Of a stretch of 64,000 nucleotides of DNA, positions 48,740 to 60,479 are shown one piece after another. The position numbers and the translations under genes are program-made. Each line of letters opens with the position of its first letter. Position 1 is the first letter of the stretch. The notes beneath the pieces were generated by a model that was not told the origin of the DNA, did not search any database, and was given only the letters and a program-made list of their open reading frames with translations. This stretch comes from Nissolia schottii. Its lineage: Eukaryota > Streptophyta > Magnoliopsida > Fabales > Fabaceae. Where the stretch lies: positions 124,001-188,000 of the forward strand of contig QANU01019034.1 of NCBI GenBank assembly GCA_003254905.1. The letters run 5' to 3'.

Positions 48740-51470
48740 ATGGACGCTGTTCTTCAAACCAGAGGCCTTCTCTCTCTCCCCACCAACCCCAGAGCCAGGT
48801 TCCTACAACAACCCCAGAACCTAAAGCACAGATTTTTCACTCCAAAACCCAAAACCCTTTCTGGGTCTCCTCTCACCGCCGCCGCAACCCCTAAATTCAG
48901 CCCCTTTTCGTCGAAAGCCGCCGCCTTTGGACAAAAGGGGAAGAATTTGTTCATTTGCAGAGCCGAGGCCGCAGCTGCAGCTGATGGGCAGCCACTGTTT
49001 GGCGAAGCCGAAGCCGAGAAGCCGAAGTTGCTGGGTGTGGAAATCGCCACCTTGAAGAAGATTATTCCATTGGGTATGATGTTCTTTTGTATTCTCTTCA
49101 ATTACACTATTCTGAGGGACACAAAAGATGTTCTTGTTGTTACTGCCAAAGGGAGCAGTGCTGAGATTATACCGTTTTTGAAGACTTGGGTGAACCTTCC
49201 CATGGCCGTTGGGTTCATGTTGTTGTACACCAAGCTCGCTAATGTGTTGTCCAAGCAGGCTCTGTTCTATTCTGTTATTCTTCCATTCATTGCATTCTTT
49301 GGTGCCTTTGGTTTTGTTCTGTACCCTCTCAGCAACTTTATTCACCCTGAGGCTTTTGCGGATAAGCTCCTCAACATCCTTGGACCCAGGTTCCTTGGCC
49401 CGCTTGCGATTATGAGAATCTGGAGCTTCTGTTTGTTCTATGTCATGGCTGAATTGTGGGGGAGTGTGGTCATCTCCGTTCTCTTTTGGGGCTTTGCCAA
49501 TCAGGTTAATTTTTTTTTTTATCTGCTTGAAATTTTAGCTGAATTTTGTTAGATGTTAATTGGTTTTTGTCTTGATCTGTTATAGTGTGTGTGTTGGTGA
49601 TTGGTATTGTTATCGTGTAGTGTTTTTGCGAGGCTGGTATCCTAAACGTGGCATTTCTTAATCATATATGATTGGTTATTGTATTATTTTGCTTTTCATA
49701 TATTCATTTTTGGCACATGTGTACTGGTTTTGATTCATTTTCATCTGACTTGTGATCGTTAGTTGCTTGTTTCGCTTGCAATAATATGTGCGATTGAAAT
49801 ATTTTTTGGTGGAGATGCTTTCATGCTAATGAATGTGTTTTTTTTTCCCCTTCTGCAGATAACCACTGTTGATGAAGCGAAAAAATTCTACCCACTGTTT
49901 GGGCTAGGGGCAAATGTAGCTCTGATTTTCTCGGGACGGACCGTGAAATACTTTTCTAATCTGAGGACAAGTTTAGGACCTGGAGTTGATGGTTGGGCCA
50001 TCTCTCTGAAAGCAATGATGAGCATAGTTGTCGGTATGGGACTTGCAATCTGTGGCCTGTATTGGTGGGTGAATAACTACGTTCCCCTTCCTACTCGTAG
50101 CAAGAAGAAGAAGGTAATCTTTTTGAAATACCGTTATACTATTTTGATCTAGGTTATCAAACTTGAGAGTTTAAGTAAACTCGTGAACTCTCAGTTTGTT
50201 AAGAGTTTACTTAAACTTGTATGAGTTTAACAATAAAAACGTTAAATTGTTTTGTGTAGTAGAATCGTAAACTCAAGAGTTTAACAACCTTGCTTGTGTA
50301 TATTGTTTTTGTTTCATTCTTGAGTTGATTTGCTGAGACAACTTCACGCGAAGTGATGTTGCAGATTTGCAGTATATTAAACTAATACTTTATCTTGTTA
50401 TGTACTTTTCCAGGATAAGCCCAAAATGGGGACAATGGAGAGCATAAAATTCTTGGTGTCTTCAAAATACATAAGAGATCTTGCCACGTTAGTGGTTGCA
50501 TATGGAATTAGCATTAATCTTGTTGAGGTTACATGGAAATCAAAGCTCAAAGCTCAGGTAATGTGAAATTTTCTCACTGTTGGTTTTATTACCAGCCATT
50601 TCACTGTGCTCTTTTTTCTCGATCTTACGCACGCCTCGGCAAATTCGTGCAGTTTCCTAGCCCGAACGAGTACTCATCATTTATGGGCGACTTCTCAACT
50701 GCAACTGGAATTGCGACATTCACAATGATGCTTCTGAGCCAAGTTATATTCGACAAATATGGCTGGGGAGTTGCTGCCAAGATCACCCCCACTGTCCTGC
50801 TTTTGACGGGAGTTGGCTTCTTTTCTCTTATATTATTTGGAGCCCCACTTACACCGGCTCTAGCAAGCTTTGGAATGACTCCGCTGCTAGCTGCCGTATA
50901 TGTTGGTGCACTGCAGAACATATTCAGCAAGAGTGCCAAGTACAGCTTGTTTGATCCCTGCAAAGAAATGGCCTACATTCCCTTGGATGAGGATACCAAG
51001 GTTTGGACTCTTACGGCTTTTGGTTTTGTAAAGTTGTGCTATGTGTATGCATATATATATTGCTGTTGTATGCACTTTTGATTAACTAGTTTTGAATTCC
51101 TTGCTTGTAGGTCAAAGGAAAGGCGGCCATTGATGTTGTTTGCAACCCGTTGGGGAAATCAGGAGGTGCGCTAATTCAGCAGTTTATGATCTTGAGTTTT
51201 GGATCGCTGGCTAATTCAACCCCATACCTTGGAGGGGTGCTTCTTGTGATCGTTCTCGCATGGTTGGCGGCGGCCAAGTCGTTGGACACCCAGTTCACCG
51301 CCCTGCGCCGAGAAGAGGAGCTTGAGAAGGAGATGGAGAGAGTGGCCGAGCTTAAGATACCGGTGGTGGCTGCTGACAGCGAGGGTGGAAACGGATCTCT
51401 CGCGAGCGTTTCACCGTTGAATCCGGTGGGTGGTGGTGACTCCTCAAGCACTCCAACTCGCAATATTTAA
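48740..51470 (+). CDS. NTT: Plastid ATP/ADP antiporter (NTT/AATP family)
   Basis: Five exons (48740-49504, 49859-50113, 50414-50557, 50653-51000, 51111-51470) join in phase to 623 residues, the usual length of plant NTT proteins. Residues 1-80 are Ser/Pro/Ala-rich and basic, as in a chloroplast transit peptide. The rest has about 11-12 hydrophobic segments with family landmarks: IPLGMMFFCILFNYTILRDT, MRIWSFCLFYVMAELWGSVV, YGISINLVEVTWKSKLKAQ and LFDPCKEMAYIPLDEDTKVK. The carrier exchanges cytosolic ATP for plastid ADP across the inner envelope, feeding starch and lipid synthesis. The Arabidopsis paralogues are NTT1 and NTT2; which one this matches is not settled. A MITE lies in intron 2. Confidence 0.95.
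50151..50290. mobile_element. Small foldback MITE in NTT intron 2
   Basis: The ends AGGTTATCAAACTTGAGAGT and (reverse complement of right end) AGGTTGTTAAACTCTTGAGT pair with few mismatches. An inner palindrome, AGTTTAAGTAAACTC with GAGTTTACTTAAACT, adds a second stem. The 140-bp length and lack of coding fit a MITE. Confidence 0.65.
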
Positions 51471-53434
51471 ATCATCATGCTTCTTTCTTTCTGCAGAATT
51501 GCAAGACAAGAAAGAACAAGTAGAACTCTTCTTGAGGGAAGTGTTAGGTGGAACTATTTGTTGTAGGTTATTTATCTGCTCTGCCTATACAATTGGTTTA
51601 CTTCTCACTTTATTCAAGTCCCATTATTTTTTTGGTCCTCATAGATAGTTGTTCTATTTTTGAAGATTTCCTATCCTTGTAGAATCTCTTTAATTTTTTG
51701 TTTTTGAAAAAAATGAAAGAATGAATTGTTTGTCATTTTTGCCTATTTTTCTAAAATGTTCGTAAGAGTGAGTTCGCGTTCAGGAAAAAAAAGAAAAGAA
51801 AAAGAAATTTACTCTAGGGGTGTTAAAGCAAGTTGAACTATATAATTTTGGGGAAAAAGCTAATGATTATGTAAAATAATTAATATAAATTTATTAATTG
51901 AAATAGCTGTTTTTTTTTATGGCCTGAATATGGATCACTGTGTTGGACACTATTGAGTTTTCTTTCAATTGATGCTTTAGTTTTGGTCTGAAATTGTGAT
52001 TCATCTTAAGGTTGAGGACTAAAACTTGGGCTGCATGTTGAACTTATGCTTCATCTTACGAGGCCTATACAGCCCATAAAACTGTGTCCATTTTGAAACT
52101 CAACGAAAAGATAATTGTGTGCAAGCTGGAACATGGCATGCTCTTAGTAGGCCCAAACTGGCTCTATTAATTGCAACTTGCCAGAAACAGCCTTTTGCGT
52201 TATGGACGATCAGAAGGAGGCTCTAATAGAAGAACAAGTTGCTATAACACCCTAAGCAAATTGACAATTTTATTTAATAGTAATTGGCAAATAAAATTAC
52301 TCCAAAATATATGTACGACGTGTGAAACTATTTCTGTGTGAAAAAACGTTATTGGTACTCGTTAAATGTAGAACACTGTAAACTCAAATATACTAAAGTG
52401 TAAGTCTATTGAAATATAATTTAACAATAGATAAGGTGTGAACTAATTCACTGTTTCAAACTATGAATACACATGACACAAGAATAAATAAAAATAGAGT
52501 GGGCCCACCGTACTCAGGGCTACAGTTGTCGTGATGGAAAGCAGCAAAAGTACTGAGGAGGGTTCACGAGCCTTGTTGGGATGCAAAACACAAACTTTGG
52601 CAATTTTTGTCCTGTGAAGAAGAAGGACCCCCCTCTCTCAGGTTTCCGTTCCCTTCCTTTTCTACTTAAGAGCTTTCCATCATTCAGCACTCTTCCTGAT
52701 TCTCCAAATCAACCATCACAACCCCGCATCATCACCAAAGATATGATATTTATATTCTACAAGTGTGGCATTAAAATAAAGAGAAACAAATTAGCATGCT
52801 TCAATATTTGTTTGTTTATCCCTATTGGATTCTTGTATATGGTATTCTCCCCATGTAGATGGCACAAGGCCAAATCCCTTACGCAATGCGCATGAAATTG
52901 GTAGAGAGAACAAATGAGTGTCTCTTTCGGGGTCCTTTTCAAATTTGAGGGGTGTATAATTACATTTATTCTCCATTCTTCATATGATATAGGAAATGAT
53001 CAATTTCCCTGTGTTTGTTGTCACAGGGATGGAATAAAACTAGGGTATGTGAGTGGTCCCATCCTACTCATCTTCTCTCCCTACAGCCCTTTTCTCAATT
53101 ATAGAACATGGCCTAAACAATGATTTCATAATTATATCTTACTTTATAATGCAATGATATAACTTCACTTCCAAATACTGATAAAAGGTACGTTTACATA
53201 TCCCACTGTTGTGCACGCTGACTTTCTATTTGCACTTAAAAAGAATAAATTAGTATCTGTTGAAGAAGTAGCTAAGTAGTAGGTGAGTGGAGATTCAAAT
53301 AGTAAGGTAACATAGATTTCAGTTAGCATCTTTCAACGAATTACCATATGCATGGCAAGTAATATAGCTCTAGACTTATCAACTCACAATTTATTTATCA
53401 TAAAATAAAATCTCTCCTCCTTTTATTAGCACCC
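51471..53434. other. Intergenic between the NTT and NPH3 genes
   Basis: The first 250 bp are probably the NTT 3'UTR. No coding region is recognised. In particular I looked for a BTB-domain exon upstream of the NPH3 gene and saw none. Confidence 0.5.
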
Positions 53435-56400
53435 ATGGACTGCAACTCTCCAACCAAAACACCAAACAGAGCAGAGAACTACTGCCCCTGCACAATACTA
53501 AACCTCCTCACCTCAATGAACAACAACAGCAACAATCTTTCAAATTGGCAAGAACAACCACCCACCACCACCACATTCCCGCAGAAATCTCCAACCCACA
53601 ACAACAGCAGCAATTTCTCCTCCACCACGCCGGAATGCTGCTGCTGGTTCGACGACGCATGCATCCTGGACATGGACTACTTCGTCAACACCCTCTCCGG
53701 CATCAAGCAGAAAGGCGTCCGCTCCGACCTCATCGGCTCCATCATCACTCACTACGCCTCCAAGTGGCTCCCCGACATCATCACCACGCCGCCGCCGCCC
53801 GACGACACGTCATCGCCGGAGAGCGTAACCACCTCCTGGATGAAGAAACGGTTCTTCGTCGAAACTCTCGTCGGCGTTCTCCCCCCTGAGAAGGACTCCA
53901 TCCCCTGCAACTTCCTCCTCCGCCTCCTCAGAACCGCCAGCATGGTCGGCGTCGACGCCAGCTACAGGGCGGAGCTCGAGAAACGGATCTCGTGGCTGCT
54001 TGACCAGGTATTCAATATTTTGAAATGAAATGAAATGAAAAATGAATAGAGTCAGTTACAGAGTTAGTTGCTCTGTAACAAACTGAAACAGAAATCGTAA
54101 CTAACTAACTACTATGAGGTGCAGGCTTCGCTGAAGGAGCTAATGATACCTTCTTTCAGCCACACGTGTGGGACCCTACTGGACGTTGAGCTCGTGATTA
54201 GGCTTGTGAAGAGGTACGTGAGCTTGGACCATGAGGGGGTCAAGAGCAGCGCTGCTTTGGTCAAGGTGGCTAAGCTGGTTGACTGCTACCTCGCCGAGGC
54301 TGCTTTGGATGCCAACCTGAGCTTGTCTGAGTTCGTCGCGCTCGCCGGAGCTCTTCCGACGCATGCAAGAGCCACTGATGATGGCTTGTACAGAGCCATT
54401 GATACTTATCTCAAGGTATGCTCGTTTTTTTCTTCTTCTCCTTTTTACTTTTCTTTTCATTTTAGGGTCAAATTGTTTGATTGCTAGCTAATGTTAGTTT
54501 ATTGTCATTTGTGATTTCAAGTCATTGTACCTAATCATGTAATTTCCCACCCATCAACATGAAATCTTTCTTAATTACCAATTAAATCATTAACATTAAT
54601 GGATAGACTCGAGTTTAGGTGGATAAGAGCAAGAAAAAAGTTTTCTCCTGTGACATTTATCACTTGATACATTAGTTTTGTGAGTCAATATTGTCTCTCA
54701 ATTTTCTTACATTTCTAGCGTAATAGTTGATATGTAAAGTGATAAGTACAAAGTCAAAATTTTCTCTTACTCTTAGTGCATCTACAAATTTTGCTAAACT
54801 AAAGAAGTGAGTACAAATAGCAAAAGCACTTTAAATTAATAAGGCTCATTCTGTATGTCCTTTTATAGTGTTCCTTGTGTTGTCACCAGCATGAGATTGT
54901 TTAGAGACAAATCCGGGTGGGAAATATTGAAGGGAGAGAATCGAAGAAGTGAAAGAGTAAACACATGTATGAGTTGGCAACATCATGGCACAGGAGTGGC
55001 AAAATTTTGGCAGGGCTAGCAGTGCTGATATGAAAATTATAAGCATGTATAGAGATGTGAGTGAAGGGGTGTGTGACAAACATAACTCTTAAGTGAAATG
55101 ACATGGGTGTCTATTATGTGGGGGTATAGGGGCGTGGCTTTAATCAACCTTTCTCTACATTTGGCTTTTCTTTTGTCCACCTACTGACGCATGTATAAAG
55201 GTGGATTATTCCTGTGTCTTATTTGTTTTCCCTGTATTTTTTTTAGTCTCGCTACATGTACACTAAAAAACATGCATCACATATACACCATATACTTATA
55301 TATATAAAGTTTGTGTTTTAACGTTTGTAATGTTTGTACATTTTTTAAATAAAGTTCAGATTGTAAAACACTCTGATAATTTAGTAATGTTTGTGCATTC
55401 ATATGTATAAAATTTGTGCATTACTATTTATAATGTTTGTGCATTTTTAAATAAAGTTCAAATTGTATATAACTCTGAACTATAGATTTGTAGTGTAGTC
55501 CAAATAAAGTTTGTGCAATGCATAAAGTTTGTGCTTTAACACCTGTAATGTTTGTTCTTTATCGCCTTTAAGTTTGTGCTCTATTTTGGAAAATTGTATT
55601 GTATACATATAATAATAATTAATTACCTAATTTGAATGGTGTATATATGAATGTATGAAATTGAGTGTACACGTAACATTTTTTTTCTACTCATAATTTG
55701 ACACCATACATTTATTTAATATTACTTAAATTCAGGGTACTCTTCTAATATATATGTAGACGTTTAAGCTTGGCATTTCCTTCCTATAGCTATGCATATT
55801 TATTAATTGCAGCTATAAAATATAGTTGTTTCTTTCTAAGTTCAGGTAACCCACGATATGTACATGTAGCCATGTAGGCCATCTAAGCTAAATAGTCTTA
55901 CCAAATGTCATATGAATAAGACAATCCTTCCAGTTAATGATTAGTACCTGCATAAACCCTTACTGGGTAATGCTTACTATAATTATTTCTCAAAATATGA
56001 ACACGTGGACAATTGACTTGTACATGCTGATCATGAGAATGTACCATAACGTTCCTGATTTAGATACCATTTCAAGACTTTTTTCTTGTGACAAGAAAGA
56101 TGAAAAGAAAAGGGAACCAAAATAAAGGATTTGAAGAAAATTTGAACCATTTTTCATTAAGTACTACTTAGTATGTTAAGAAACATACATTGTTGAAACT
56201 CTTTTAACTGTGGTTTTGTGTTACTTACAGGCACATCCAGGAGTGTCAAAGCAAGAGAGGAAGGGTCTTTGCAGGCTTATTGATAGCCGAAAACTGACAC
56301 CAGAGGCCTCACTCCATGCAGCTCAGAACGAGCGGTTACCTGTGAGAGCAGTCATTCAGGTCCTCTTCTCTGAGCAAACCAAGCTCAACCGCCTCGTGGA

Positions 56401-56776
56401 CTGGAGCAGCGGCTCCTTCAGCGGCCTCAGGAGCCTCAACGGCAATGCCTTCGACCCGCCAACACGGTGCCTCTCGAAGCGAGAGATGAGTGCTCAGCAG
56501 ATGGAGATAAGGAAGCTGAAGGAAGATGTTTACAGGCTGCAGAGCCAGTGCAGTGCAATGCAGGTGCAGATGGAGAGGATGGTTGAGAAGAAGAAAGGGT
56601 TCTTTAAATGGAAGAAGTTTGGTGGGATGCATCATGGATTTGGCAAAGGAGTGGGGGAGGTGGTGGAGAAAATGGAGCAAGAGGGTGAAAGGGAAGATGA
56701 TGTTGTTGGGTTTGGAAGGGAAACGCCAATGGATGTGAAGAGCAGTTTGGTGAGTGGTAGGACTCCTCACAAGTGA
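53435..56776 (+). CDS. NPH3-domain protein lacking a BTB domain
   Basis: Three exons (53435-54007, 54125-54415, 56231-56776) join in phase to 469 residues. The NPH3 domain starts near residue 70 (CWFDDACILDMDYFVNTLSG) and includes ESVTTSWMKKRFFVETLVGV, FSHTCGTLLDVELVIRLVKR and the signature KQERKGLCRLIDSRKLTPEA. A coiled coil (QMEIRKLKEDVYRLQSQCSA) precedes a basic C terminus. Most NPH3/RPT2 proteins carry an N-terminal BTB domain that binds CUL3 and act in blue-light or auxin responses at the plasma membrane. This one matches the short BTB-less subgroup, as far as I recall (At1g52770/At3g15570 type). The 1.8-kb intron 2 contains a MITE at 55244-55684. Confidence 0.92.
55244..55684. mobile_element. 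MITE related to the MULE, inside NPH3 intron 2
   Basis: The left end has GCTACATGTACACT then ACATATACACC; the right end, reverse-complemented, has GTTACGTGTACACTC then ATATATACACC. These match the ends of the 21649-31581 element. Inside are about seven copies of TAATGTTTGTGCAT / AAAGTTTGTGC, the same motif as in the large element. No clean 9-bp duplication is left and the arms have diverged, so it is older than the large copy. At about 440 bp it has no coding capacity. Confidence 0.8.
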
Positions 56777-57389
56777 AGGAAATCCATGTCATGAATGTGT
56801 GAATATATGTAATGAATCTGTTACATTAATCGGATTAGTATAAATGCTTAAGGTGTTTTTTGTTAGTTAGATGTGAGGAATAATGCTAGATCAACTCTGT
56901 CGTATTTGGAGTAAGTTTAATAAAGATGTGAGTATATCAAAGTTCTAGATACATACCATTGTGACCATAAGTTAAGGTATGCAATAGTAATTCGAATAAA
57001 GTGAATGATGATTAACAGAAATTTACTACATCAGATGGGAAAAACAGGAAAGTATAGAGAAACCTGATTCCTTCAGCAAAAACAAGCTGTTATCACTAAC
57101 CACATATTTGACAGCTAAATAAATCTTGTACACAAATCAAAGTATCAAACAATAGAATGCCTACATTCTACACACTTATTTTCTTTCTTTCTTTTTGATA
57201 AATTTCACTCATTTATTAAGCTAGCATCACTCAAATTGAAATAGATTCAAGAAACATAAAGAACGACTTGCACAATGCATAGACTATACCATAGACTCAA
57301 ATATCTACACATAACTTGACTGCTTTCTTGATTTGTCTTGATGGATGACACGAGGCTGTTTGCTGCAGCAAGATCTTCATCATCACCAC
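56777..57389. other. Convergent 3' flanks of the NPH3 and HNH-like genes
   Basis: The two genes end facing each other 613 bp apart. Nothing besides probable 3'UTR sequence is seen. Confidence 0.5.
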
Positions 57390-60370
57390 TTACCATGGAG
57401 TTTTCTTCCGAATGAAGTCCACACCTTTTCTCACCCCTTTAATCAAAGATGGTGACGATGGGATTCGCCTCAAAACCCCGGCACTCTCTGATCTAACAAG
57501 CCTTTTCCCTTTTCTATGTTGTTCCTTACTTTCCATCTCTTTTTCAAAACTTGGAGTTCCATTTCCTTCTTCAGAGTAATTTTTATTTCCTATTTGCATA
57601 GCACTTCTAGCTTCACTTTCTATTTTATCTTCTTTCTCTGTCCTACCACATTTGTCTTCAAGTTGTAGCTGCTTCTCTTTATGATCAGAATCCGAAACCT
57701 TTGAGAGCTTCTTCGGCTCCATTTGTGGGAACTTCTGATTCAATTGTTGGATTATATCTTCAGTCCCACTAGTAGCATCTTCATTTGTCTCTTGAGGATC
57801 TGGATCCGGTCCTTCTTGACTATTCTCTAAGAGCATTTCAAGCCATTTTTCCACATTCCCTTTGCCACGCCGCTTCTTGGTTTCTTCGTCTTCTTCCTCC
57901 TCATTTTCTGTCTCACGAAGAACCGGGAGTGAAAGATCATAGTTCCTCTTGCCTTCACTAATTTCTAGCTTCTGAAGTCTGTGCTCAACTGATTCTTCAT
58001 CCAGGACAACAAGTGATCCAACATGCTCCTCAAGCTTCTCTTCTGTGATTTTGAGCTCCTCTTCTTTTTCTTCTTCTTCTTGCTTTTGTTCTTCGTTTGC
58101 AGACAAGCCAGCATCGGACGCTCTTTGTTCCTCCTCCAAGAACACTCTGAGCTCCTTGTGAAGTGGCATTCTTCGCCTGATCCCAGGCAAATAGAGAAAA
58201 GGTTTGTTGTCTCTCCCTTCAAAGGTTGAATCATCAATTCTGGACCTCTTCCTTCCATGCTCCCATTCAGGTCTTATCTGTTTCTCTATGTCATCCTTTT
58301 GTCTATACTTCTTGTGAAGCTCTTTCTCTGCGGCATCACAGATTGCCCTCTGTGCTTCAAGTCTAGCCATTAGTGCATTAGATGCAGCCTGGTTCAGTCT
58401 CACCTGTTCCTTGTACATGACACTCCTACAAAAAAACCATTTTTCAACAATCAGTTACTGAAATCCAAAGAAAATATCAATAGAATACAACAACTAAGCC
58501 TTTTCTCATTAGGTGAAGTCTAAAACGATGTTAATTCATTCTATAGAATAATAAAAAAAAACCATGACTATAGAAAACAAAAATGTAGTAATAATGTCAA
58601 TTTTTGGTTACTGGAGCCTTACTGGTGCATAGTGTCTCTAATCATCTTCTCTAGCATGGTCCTATAAGAAGATTGAGCCTCCGCCAGCCGTCTGCACTTT
58701 TCTGCCTTCCTCCGACGTTTTGTTAGAGCCAATTCCAGGTCTTGAATAATGAGCTTCTCTTCCTCATTTTTCAGCTTCATTTCATTCACTTCATTATCTA
58801 GCTTCTGTATTTCTGCCTGCATTTTTGTAGTTTCTTCTCTTTGCTTCAGGGAATCTCTTGCCATAACAATGGCTTGGTAGGGATTTTTAACAAACTCCGG
58901 ACCTTCATTTTCTTTCAGGAGATTGGTATTCACTTTTCTCGCAGCTACTGCAAAGACATCAAAAGGTTTTCAATTCAGCAGTCGGTCAGGAAAATTAATA
59001 AAAACAATTTATATCTTCATATCAAGATAATAAAAGAGTACTAATTAACTAAAACTTGGTCTGATAATCAATAATAAGCATGCACTAACCTATTGCAGGA
59101 GACATAGACCTTTGCTTCCTATTGTAATCAAGTTGCCTTAAAGCTAATTTATCGAAAGGTTCCCTTCGAGATTCTACGATTGCAGCTGGAGCAAGGCCAA
59201 CTTCTTCTCTCAATCCAATGAAGTGTTGAGGAAACGAATGAGAATCCACTATTTGTGAAGCATTCAATTCATGGTTTTCCCCTTCAGAGAACAAAAATGA
59301 AAAAGCTCTGTGCCTGTGGTTTTTGCAGCAACAAATGTTATCACCCTCCCCCATTTCGTGTCCATGAATCATATTACATTATTATAAAGATTAAAACATA
59401 GAATTAAGGAATTACTAAATGAGGTAAAATTAATATACGAACCTGAAGTCTGAGTTTGAAGAAGCAAAAATGGAAAGGAACTGATTCACAGAGATGCCCA
59501 ATTGGAAATCCCACCATGGAACTAAGAATTCCAGCTTATTTTTCTTCCTCTTACAGATTTGCCGCTGTAATATTCTTAGATTGCTCAGAACAGTTAAACC
59601 TCCCCCTGCATCCGCAAAAGAAGATAGAAATAACAATTTGATACACATTTTCTTATAATAGAAAGAAAGAGAGAGGGAGAGGGAATAATTACTTGAACAA
59701 GGAAACCAGTGATCAATGTCCCAAGCAAGTGGAGAGGCTGAGTCAGCATGATAATATAACACATTTCCATATCCATCTACTCGAATTACCGCAGGATCAA
59801 AACCAGCATTCCTGAAATTTTGTCAAATTGAAAGCAAAAAAAAGAAGAAAAAACAAACAAAACAAAAAGATCAGAATGTTCACATCGAATTGAAATCAAT
59901 TTCCATAAGCTCATAAAGGAAAATCGAAGTGCCTACCCAAGATGGCTGAGCTGCTTCCACAAGATGCTGACAAAGATTTTAGGCTTCGTGGTTGGCTTAG
60001 CTTTCGGGTTCATTATTGGAAACATGTGATCCAATTCACTTGCTCTTGAACCCTAAGCAGTAAATCAAAGAAACACATAACTGAGTCTCAATTGAAGTCA
60101 CCCAGTAAAACAATTCAATCATTAAACACGACCCATAACTTAATTTCCCTAAAAGTTCCGATCTTTACAGTAAAAAGAGTGAAAGAGAAGGGTCCAATTT
60201 TCTCTTACCTCGTCTTCCTGCAAAGCATAAGGGATGAAGGTGAGTGGAGGGCCATGGCTGTAGGGACTGAAACCACGGTCCCGGCAGAGCCTAGCGTAGG
60301 CTTTTGGGTAGCCAAGGTTCTCGCTCACAGCCATTTCCTCTTGCGTGAACCCATAATAGTCTTCTGCCAT
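57390..60370 (-). CDS. Coiled-coil protein with an HNH-nuclease-like motif
   Basis: Seven exons (60370-60209, 60052-59937, 59811-59693, 59605-59443, 59313-59090, 58947-58623, 58425-57390) join in phase to 714 residues. Residues 123-146 read WDIDHWFPCS, RGGLTVLSNLRILQ: the DH...GG...NL pattern of HNH endonucleases (Asp126, His127, Asn141). A conserved globular region runs on to about residue 180 (FLVPWWDFQLGISVNQFL). Residues about 290-420 are a charged coiled coil (MQAEIQKLDNEVNEMKLKNE). The C-terminal third is very acidic, then basic (GKRLVRSESAGVLRRIPSSP). I recognise it as a conserved plant family without a name I can give. Nuclease activity is not shown. The start is the first ATG of a conserved opening exon. 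Confidence 0.85.
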
Positions 60371-60479
60371 TGTCGTTTTGGTAGCCGTGAATGCAGGGTA
60401 GTGAGTGAAACAGAGGAGAGCGTGTTTTGTTGCTGTAGTAGTAGTAGTAGTACGAGGAGCTAACGGTCGATTTGATTTT

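Noticed and set aside
52581-53123. Frames between the NTT and NPH3 genes considered as a BTB exon
   Set aside because: No BTB motif is visible and no splice chain leads in phase to the NPH3 exon.
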